Source: an uncultured Anaerococcus sp.
Lineage (GTDB): Bacteria > Bacillota > Clostridia > Tissierellales > Peptoniphilaceae
Assembly (NCBI GenBank): GCA_902465755.1
Contig: CABQOK010000082.1
Location: 1-6,524, forward strand
Direction of reading: 5' to 3'
Length of the DNA: 6,524 nt
Shown: piece by piece, positions 1 through 4,231 of the stretch
How the letters are laid out: each line of letters starts with the position of its first letter
Numbering within the stretch: position 1 is the first letter of the stretch
Translations under genes and position numbers: made by a program
Notes under the pieces: model-generated
Told to the model about the DNA's origin: nothing
Seen by the model: only the letters and a program-made list of their open reading frames with translations
Database searches by the model: none

Positions 1-1
1 T

Positions 2-709
2 AATGATGAAATAGAAGAATTATCAGAAAATATCAAAGAAACTTATAAGGCACTTACAGAAAATTACAAAAGTCTTGAAAAATCAAGTGAAAAAAGAGAA
101 GTATTCTTCAAATCAGCATCTCATGAGCTCAAAACTCCAGTTCAAGCAGCCATATTGTTAGCAGATGGAATGATAGAAAATATAGGAAAATACAAAGATA
201 GAGATATATACTTACCAAAATTAAAAGATAAATTAATTAATCTTCAAGTCTTGATAGGAGATTTGCTCTACCTAAATAAACTGGATGAAGAACCTATATT
301 AGAAAAACTTGATCTAAGATCTATAATGGATGAATCTATAATTAACCATACAGATCTCTTAGAAAAAAAGAAGATATATCTGAGTATTAAGGGTTCTAGA
401 TTAGATAAAATAGATTATGATCATTTTAGAATAGTATTCGATAATATCCTTAAAAATGCCATAGAATATACCGATGATTATGGAAAAATAGAGATCGAGT
501 TTTCTTCTGATATTGTCATAAAAAATTATCCTACAAGAATAGATTCGGATATACTAAACAATATCAAAAAACCATTTGTATCTTCAAATACGTCTAAATC
601 TAGAGGGCTGGGAATGTATATAGTGGAAAGCCTCTTAGATGATTGTGCTTATGGTTTTTCTGTAGATTATGAAAATAAAATATTTACTATAATAATTTAT
701 AAGAATTAA
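2..709 (+). CDS. Sensor histidine kinase, C-terminal part (5' end outside window)
   Basis: This is the cytoplasmic kinase core of a two-component sensor, which autophosphorylates on His and passes the phosphate to a response regulator not present here. The frame is open from base 2, so the gene starts upstream; 235 residues are visible. In order: a charged coiled-coil-like helix (about 1-35); the HisKA H-box SHELKTP with phospho-acceptor His at visible residue 41 (bases 122-124); the dimerisation helix ending near LLYLNKLDEEP; and a HATPase_c domain with N-box NILKNAIEYT (about 148-157), F-box KPF (about 190-192) and G2 box GLGMYIV (about 202-208). The usual G1 box (DxGxG) is not recognisable: the position reads IVIKNYPTRI, as in some VanS-like kinases that have Asn there. 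The stop is TAA at 707-709. The gene is convergent with the lipoprotein gene and separated from it by the palindromic element. Family assignment is firm; the signal sensed cannot be told. Confidence 0.93.
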   Translation, partial: NDEIEELSENIKETYKALTENYKSLEKSSEKREVFFKSASHELKTPVQAAILLADGMIENIGKYKDRDIYLPKLKDKLINLQVLIGDLLYLNKLDEEPILEKLDLRSIMDESIINHTDLLEKKKIYLSIKGSRLDKIDYDHFRIVFDNILKNAIEYTDDYGKIEIEFSSDIVIKNYPTRIDSDILNNIKKPFVSSNTSKSRGLGMYIVESLLDDCAYGFSVDYENKIFTIIIYKN

Positions 710-902
710 AAAGAGGCTGTTGCATAATTAATAAATCATTCCACTACAGTTAGAATAATCTCCATGGAGTAGCCGACTGGCTAATCGACTCCACCAGCCG
801 ACAGGCACAAATTGACCTACCGGCTAGGAGAGGTAACTCCTAAGATAACATTCTAACGATAGTACATGAATACTCACAATTTTGCAACAACTTCTTTTAA
901 TT
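706..902. terminator. Probable bidirectional terminator formed by the palindrome
   Basis: No other hairpin lies between the two convergent genes. The palindrome would fold in RNA from either strand. Transcripts leaving it rightward meet CTTCTTTTAATTTT, and those leaving leftward meet CTCTTTTTAATT, so both exits are U-rich. The fold is imperfect and long, so termination is inferred, not shown. Confidence 0.4.
710..896. mobile_element. MITE-like imperfect palindrome with terminal inverted repeats
   Basis: The ends are inverted repeats: AAAGAGGCTGTTGCA at 710-724 and TGCAACAACTTCTT at 883-896, both flanked by TTAA (706-709 and 897-900), a possible target duplication. The arms keep matching inward: GTTAGAAT (749-756) with ATTCTAAC (850-857), and GGAGT (766-770) with ACTCC (836-840). 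The centre is visibly more GC-rich than the surroundings, with a TAGCC/GGCTA mini-hairpin near 770-783 and AGCCGAC repeated at 771-777 and 796-802. There is no ORF inside. GGCTGTTGCA-type ends occur on several Gram-positive insertion sequences, so a non-autonomous derivative is the best reading; the parent family is not determined. Removing the element plus one TTAA would leave the stop codons of the two convergent genes only 2 nt apart. Confidence 0.65.
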
Positions 903-1865
903 TTATTCACCAGGATACATTGTAGATGAGCCTGGATACATTTTTGCTAGTTCGTTTATGATTAGACCTATGTCACCGTAGCCAGTTTCTTCTAGGATTT
1001 TTTGGCCACGACTTGCTGCTATGTCTATATCTTCGTTAGTCATTTGAGCCACTACATCAGGGTCGAATTCATAAAGTTCGACTAGGCTTCTTTTAAACTC
1101 ATCATAATCACTTTGGTTTTCTGAGAACTTCTCTACATTTTGGCTAGATTCTACTGCTTTTACTTCATTAGTAGGACTTTCGTTTTTGTCGAAATTATTC
1201 TTGCCAACTATTTCTATATAGTCGTTATAAAGGCCTTCTGGATTCTTGTCATAGGCTTTCTTAAAGGCTTCTTCAAGCTTTTTATCAGACATTTTGTCTA
1301 TTTCTGCTTGATCATAGCCAAGATTTGCTATGAACTTTCTTTCATCAGCGTACTTATCTGTAACTTCATCAGTGCTTTTTGGCCAGTTATATAATTCTTC
1401 TATAGAATCTAGTGGGAATTTGTTTGAGTATTCTCTAAAGTCTTTGGCAAGTTCTTGGAATAAGAAGTCCTTCACATCCCAATAACCTGTCTTATCACTT
1501 GCAGACTTAGCACGTAGATAGTATTCTTTGATATCTTCATCTGTGAGTTCATCTAGGACTTCTGGGTCGAATTCTCCGATATCTGTTATATATTTTCTGA
1601 TATCGTCGTAATTGATATTGTTAAGAGCATCCTCTACGTTTTTATCGGAGCTATCGTCCTTTTTATCTTCTTTTTTATCTTCACTATCTGAATCCTCTTC
1701 ATTTCCATCAATCAAGTCAGAGTTCTTGTCGTTATTGTTCTTTTCAGCTAGTGCGTTTTCTATTGTTTTTTCTGAAACATTTCCCTTATTAGAACCTTCC
1801 ATGTTTTGGCATGAACTTAGAGCTAGAACAAGAGCAAATGTTAATAGTATATTTCTTTTTTTCAT
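903..1865 (-). CDS. Acidic repeat-containing lipoprotein, function unknown
   Basis: A 320-aa protein with a classical lipoprotein signal: KKR, a hydrophobic stretch and lipobox LSSC with the lipidated Cys at residue 19, so it should sit on the outer face of the membrane. Residues 41-76 form a highly charged Asp/Glu/Lys/Ser linker. Three diverged copies of one domain follow: about 89-145, 174-222 and 255-310. Their pattern is a helix, then GEFDPEVL / LGYDQAEI / YEFDPDVV, then LTDEDI / MSDKKL / MTNEDI, then TGYWD / EGLYND / TGYGD, ending in a helix (copies 1 and 3 share ELAK). I do not recognise the domain; it looks helical and could be a protein-binding module. The start is ATG at 1863-1865 with GGAGGG 4 nt upstream. 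It is transcribed divergently from the hydrolase gene. Lipoprotein status is well supported; function is unknown. Confidence 0.9.
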   Translation of the reverse strand: MKKRNILLTFALVLALSSCQNMEGSNKGNVSEKTIENALAEKNNNDKNSDLIDGNEEDSDSEDKKEDKKDDSSDKNVEDALNNINYDDIRKYITDIGEFDPEVLDELTDEDIKEYYLRAKSASDKTGYWDVKDFLFQELAKDFREYSNKFPLDSIEELYNWPKSTDEVTDKYADERKFIANLGYDQAEIDKMSDKKLEEAFKKAYDKNPEGLYNDYIEIVGKNNFDKNESPTNEVKAVESSQNVEKFSENQSDYDEFKRSLVELYEFDPDVVAQMTNEDIDIAASRGQKILEETGYGDIGLIINELAKMYPGSSTMYPGE

Positions 1866-1869
1866 ATAT

Positions 1870-1876
1870 CCCTCCG
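1870..1876 (-). promoter_or_regulatory. Ribosome binding site of the lipoprotein gene
   Basis: On the minus strand the bases read CGGAGGG, followed by ATAT and the ATG. This strong Shine-Dalgarno sequence fixes the start directly ahead of the lipoprotein signal peptide. Confidence 0.75.
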
Positions 1877-1906
1877 TTTTTAATATGATACCCCTTTTGC
1901 TTATTT

Positions 1907-1935
1907 TTAATAATTGTACTGTTTTTTGGAGTAAA
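1907..1935 (-). promoter_or_regulatory. Weak candidate promoter for the lipoprotein gene
   Basis: On the minus strand TTTACT (1930-1935) and TATTAA (1907-1912) are separated by 17 nt. Each matches four of six bases of the sigma-A consensus, about 40 nt ahead of the start codon. The region is very AT-rich, so chance matches are likely; a TTGAAA further upstream is an alternative -35. Confidence 0.25.
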
Positions 1936-1987
1936 ATTTATATTTTTTATAAAAATTTTATAAAAATTTCAAAAAATAGAGGAAATT

Positions 1988-2004
1988 TGTAACCTTTTTG
2001 TTGC
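1988..2004 (+). promoter_or_regulatory. WalR (YycF)-like box overlapping the -35
   Basis: TGTAAC, 5 nt, then TGTTGC. The published WalR consensus in Firmicutes is TGTWAH-N5-TGTWAH, and this site has one mismatch. Its position at and just upstream of the -35 element (2001-2006) suits an activator. WalR regulons consist largely of wall hydrolases, as encoded here. Assignment rests on motif and context only. Confidence 0.4.
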
Positions 2005-2029
2005 AATTTTGCTTATAATAGTCTATAAT
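2001..2029 (+). promoter_or_regulatory. Sigma-A-type promoter for the hydrolase gene
   Basis: TTGCAA (2001-2006) and a perfect TATAAT (2024-2029) are separated by exactly 17 nt. This predicts a start of transcription near 2036 and a leader of about 87 nt. A second TATAAT at 2014-2019 has no good partner -35. Confidence 0.65.
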
Positions 2030-2081
2030 AATCTTGAAATACTTAAATACAGGAAAAAAGACCTAAATACTATAGATTATT

Positions 2082-2098
2082 TGTAATTAATTTGTAAT
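2082..2098 (+). promoter_or_regulatory. WalR (YycF)-like box in the leader
   Basis: TGTAAT, 5 nt (TAATT), then TGTAAT: a full match to TGTWAH-N5-TGTWAH, with half-sites 11 nt apart (about one helical turn). It lies downstream of the predicted transcription start and 24 nt before the ATG, so alone it would suit repression or a second, unseen promoter. The AT-rich setting makes a chance match possible. Confidence 0.4.
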
Positions 2099-2122
2099 TT
2101 AAATTTCAAGGAAGAGGTAGAG

Positions 2123-3913
2123 ATGAAGAAGGTAAATAAAACAATACTTTTAGCATCAACACTGTTTATATCTCAGGCATTGATGTCAGGAACAAATTAA
2201 TATGCACAAGAAGATTATAAACTAGATGTTGATGATAACTTATCACAAGATATAGGAGAAGATGAAACTTCAACTAGCGAAGATAATGAGATAGCTACAT
2301 ATGATGAAGAAAACCTTGATAGAATCCTATCTGACTTAGAAGAAATGGGATATACTAATACAAGTGATGAAGAGCTAGCAGCTGATAGTAAAGAAGAAAA
2401 TGATATAGAAGATAAGGCTGATGAATCTAGCGAAAAGGAACTTGCTCCTGAGCAAGAGATCTCTGTTAAGGAAATTTCTGGAGACAAGGGACCAGCGGAT
2501 GATAAGGAAGAAAAGGAAGTAAAAGAAGATACTTCAAAGGATATCATCTATTACGATAATTCTAGTCTTGATGACATATATAACGAAGTTAAGGAACATG
2601 ATTCTAATACTTCTACATCTGATAGGGGAGCTTCTTCAGAGGAAAAATCAACAAGCAAGTCTTCTTGGTATGAAGAAAATTCCAAAGTATATCATAAAGA
2701 TAGTGAAGGCAATGTAAGCAAGGGCCTTAAAGAAATAGAAGGTAAGAAGTACTACTTTGCAAATGATGGCAGTCTTCAAACAAACAAGAAGGTTCTTACA
2801 AATGATTCCTATTACGAAGCAAACGATAGGGGAATCTTAAGTGCCAAGCTAAACTCTTGGGTCAATGTAAATGGCAAGACATATCGCACCAATGAGAATG
2901 GAAAAATCTATAAGGGTGTTACAAAAGTTGGAAACGACTACTATAACTTCAATCAGGATGGAGTACTTACAACTAACAATAAAGAAATAAAAGACGGAAA
3001 GCTATATATAACTGATAAAGAAGGAAGGATTACAAATCCTAAAAACTATTGGGCTGCAATAGATGGTAAGACCTACAGAAGTGGCAATGACGGAAAACTT
3101 GTAAGAGGAGCTCGTACTATAGCCAAATACACCTATGTCTTCGACAAAGATGGTGTCATGGCCCAAAATAAAGGAATAATGTCTGCCGGAAGATACTACA
3201 AGACAGACAGCAGGGGAGTTGCTACAAATCCAAAGAACGCTTGGTTTGAGTTTAATGGCAACAAATACCACACCAATGGCAATGGTTATGTTCAAGAAGG
3301 TGTTTGGGAGATTGATGGAAATTATTATTACTTCACATCAAATGGCCTCCAAAAGAACACAGAAGTAACTCAAAGGGGAGTAACCTACAAGGTTGATGGC
3401 AATGGTCTTGCAAAGCCAGTAGATAATAATATCAAAGGCTCAAAGAATCTCGATAAGGCTATGGAGTGGATGTTTACAGCAAGAAGAGCTGGCCTAACTT
3501 ATGATATGCACTGGAAAAATAGAACCTCTGACTGGGCAGCAGATTGCTCATCAGCAGTTTATAGGTCTCTAATCTACGGAGGCTTCCTAAAACAAGGCTC
3601 AGCCATAGGAAATACAGAAACACTCTTTAAGTTAGGAACAGCAGGCAAAGTAATGTATGAAATCTCTGAAAGCGAGATAAGATACGGGGATATATTCGTA
3701 TCAGGAAGACCTGGAGCAAGTGCGGGAGCGGCTGGACACACTGGCTTTATCCTAAATAGGGCAAATGATACAATAATTCACATGTCCTACGGCCAAAACG
3801 GAGTAGCTGTTACTCCTAGAAAGGGCTACATGGGAGACTCTTCTGGTCTACCTGTAAGATACTATAGACTTGTAGGAGCAGATTCAGACAGATTATACGA
3901 AAACAAAAAATAA
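2123..3913 (+). pseudogene. Secreted cell-wall amidase reading frame interrupted by TAA in the signal peptide
   Basis: An ATG at 2123-2125, preceded by AAGGAAGAGG, opens a typical Gram-positive signal peptide (MKKVNKTILLASTLF...). After 25 codons an in-frame TAA at 2198-2200 stops it. The same frame then continues without another stop for about 570 codons to TAA at 3911-3913. The residues around the stop (TN-stop-YAQED) look like a signal peptidase site; a TCA (Ser) codon changed to TAA would be one substitution from S-Y-A|Q. So the full-length gene is about 596 codons with a single nonsense codon at position 26. Possible explanations are a recent inactivating mutation, a sequencing error, or stop readthrough. 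The clean downstream frame argues against an old pseudogene. Confidence 0.75.
2345..3913 (+). CDS. Cell-wall hydrolase: wall-binding repeats plus Amidase_5/NlpC-P60-like catalytic domain
   Basis: This is the longest intact ORF (522 aa) of the interrupted gene. Its ATG is internal to the original frame, has no good Shine-Dalgarno site and leaves no signal peptide, so a product made from it would stay in the cytoplasm. Residues 1-105 are an acidic Ser/Glu/Lys linker. From Trp108 come four repeats of exactly 64 residues (Trp108, 172, 236, 300), each built of short GxxYYF/DGxL units as in choline- or glucan-binding wall modules. Residues about 366-515 form the catalytic domain: DCSSAVYRSL with nucleophile Cys401 (aligned on the DCSS motif), GDIFVSGRPGASAGAAGH with His465, then IIHMSYGQNGV and a terminal RYYRLV. 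This order closely recalls the Pal amidase of phage Dp-1 (Amidase_5). The role would be cutting peptidoglycan stem peptides or the amide bond during wall turnover. Module order here is binding first, enzyme last, the reverse of Pal. Confidence 0.85.
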   Translation: MGYTNTSDEELAADSKEENDIEDKADESSEKELAPEQEISVKEISGDKGPADDKEEKEVKEDTSKDIIYYDNSSLDDIYNEVKEHDSNTSTSDRGASSEEKSTSKSSWYEENSKVYHKDSEGNVSKGLKEIEGKKYYFANDGSLQTNKKVLTNDSYYEANDRGILSAKLNSWVNVNGKTYRTNENGKIYKGVTKVGNDYYNFNQDGVLTTNNKEIKDGKLYITDKEGRITNPKNYWAAIDGKTYRSGNDGKLVRGARTIAKYTYVFDKDGVMAQNKGIMSAGRYYKTDSRGVATNPKNAWFEFNGNKYHTNGNGYVQEGVWEIDGNYYYFTSNGLQKNTEVTQRGVTYKVDGNGLAKPVDNNIKGSKNLDKAMEWMFTARRAGLTYDMHWKNRTSDWAADCSSAVYRSLIYGGFLKQGSAIGNTETLFKLGTAGKVMYEISESEIRYGDIFVSGRPGASAGAAGHTGFILNRANDTIIHMSYGQNGVAVTPRKGYMGDSSGLPVRYYRLVGADSDRLYENKK

Positions 3914-3921
3914 AATCTATG

Positions 3922-3956
3922 AGAGTTCTACTTAACAGAAGTAGGGCTCTTTTTTT
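3922..3956 (+). terminator. Rho-independent terminator of the hydrolase gene
   Basis: A 12-bp stem (3922-3933 with 3939-3950, including two T-G wobble pairs) has a 5-nt loop and is followed at once by a T run. It starts 8 nt after the stop codon, so the hydrolase gene is a transcription unit separate from the downstream transporter gene. Confidence 0.88.
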
Positions 3957-4163
3957 ATTTATAAAATTAAATTTAGAGAAATACATAATTTCTTTCAATA
4001 TTATGGACTTTGAGTGCTTTAGAAAATCTTTATATGAATAATTCATGAATAAGATTTATTTTTGAAATATTGTTTTTATTTGGGAAATGTCTTTATAACA
4101 ATAATTCTTTATAAGATAGATGTGAAAATACAAGAAAGTAAATTAATACTTATACACAAATCT

Positions 4164-4192
4164 TTGACTAAAATGAATAAAAAAGGTAGAGT
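4164..4192 (+). promoter_or_regulatory. Candidate promoter of the peptide-binding protein gene
   Basis: TTGACT (five of six) at 4164-4169, a 17-nt spacer, and TAGAGT (four of six) at 4187-4192. This predicts a transcript start near 4199 and a short leader. The -10 is weak; TTGTTT (4070-4075) with TATAAC (4094-4099), 18 nt apart, is an alternative upstream promoter. Confidence 0.45.
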
Positions 4193-4205
4193 GTAAACAA
4201 TTTCA
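4192..4205 (+). promoter_or_regulatory. cre-like (CcpA) operator
   Basis: TGTAAACAATTTCA matches the Firmicute cre consensus TGWAANCGNTNWCA at every fixed position except the central G. With one more base on each side it is near-palindromic (GTG...CAC). It covers the end of the -10 and the predicted transcription start, where bound CcpA would block transcription when preferred carbon sources are present. Confidence 0.4.
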
Positions 4206-4218
4206 CGAAATATAAATT

Positions 4219-4226
4219 AAGGAAGG
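4219..4226 (+). promoter_or_regulatory. Ribosome binding site of the peptide-binding protein gene
   Basis: AAGGAAGG lies 5 nt before the ATG at 4232 and fixes the start at a complete lipoprotein signal peptide. Confidence 0.7.
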
Positions 4227-4231
4227 TTAGT

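Larger units (their letters stand above)
1866..2122. other. Divergent intergenic regulatory region
   Basis: This 257-bp AT-rich gap lies between the divergent lipoprotein and hydrolase genes. It contains a good + strand promoter, two WalR-like boxes, and the heptamer TAAATAC repeated at 2044-2050 and 2064-2070 (20 nt apart). No small gene with a convincing ribosome binding site was seen in it. Confidence 0.6.
3957..4231. other. Intergenic region ahead of the peptide-binding lipoprotein gene
   Basis: The gap (318 bp from stop to start, with the terminator at its left end) holds no convincing gene. Visible structure: an interrupted palindrome at 4025-4056 (AATCTT...AAGATT outside, ATGAAT-A-ATTCAT inside), TCTTTATAA repeated directly at 4090-4098 and 4106-4114 (16 nt apart), and a promoter with a cre-like site at 4164-4205. 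The AT-rich composition makes the first two only suggestive. Confidence 0.5.

Noticed and set aside
155..709. Histidine kinase starting at the TTG at 155
   Set aside because: The same frame is open upstream to base 2 and encodes the essential H-box (His at 122-124), so the TTG is internal and the gene is cut by the window edge.
1140..1992. Plus-strand ORFs at 1140-1394 and 1612-1992
   Set aside because: They lie antisense over the lipoprotein gene. Their Ser/Phe/Leu-rich composition mirrors its acidic codons, and no ribosome binding site supports them.
1994..2012. TTGTTGCAATTTTGC similarity to the MITE ends
   Set aside because: It shares only the short TTGTTGCA core with no partner arm nearby. 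The stretch is better explained as the -35 region of the hydrolase promoter.
2202..2225. Restart ATG at 2202 just after the nonsense codon
   Set aside because: It is in a different frame and meets a stop after seven codons, so it cannot rescue the hydrolase.
2300..2400. Resemblance of the hydrolase N-terminus (LDRILSDLEEMGY...SDEEL) to the repeats of the divergent lipoprotein
   Set aside because: The shared pattern is short and made of Asp/Glu/Leu, common to both acidic linkers. Without an alignment score I do not claim homology.
2215..2547. Minus-strand Ser-rich ORF
   Set aside because: It is a complement shadow of the acidic GAA/GAT-rich linker of the hydrolase. The same reason applies to 4249-4467 and 5026-5220 over the transporter protein.
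3816..4046. Minus-strand 76-aa ORF spanning the hydrolase end and terminator
   Set aside because: It reads through the terminator hairpin, overlaps the conserved RYYRLV end of the catalytic domain, and has no family signal.
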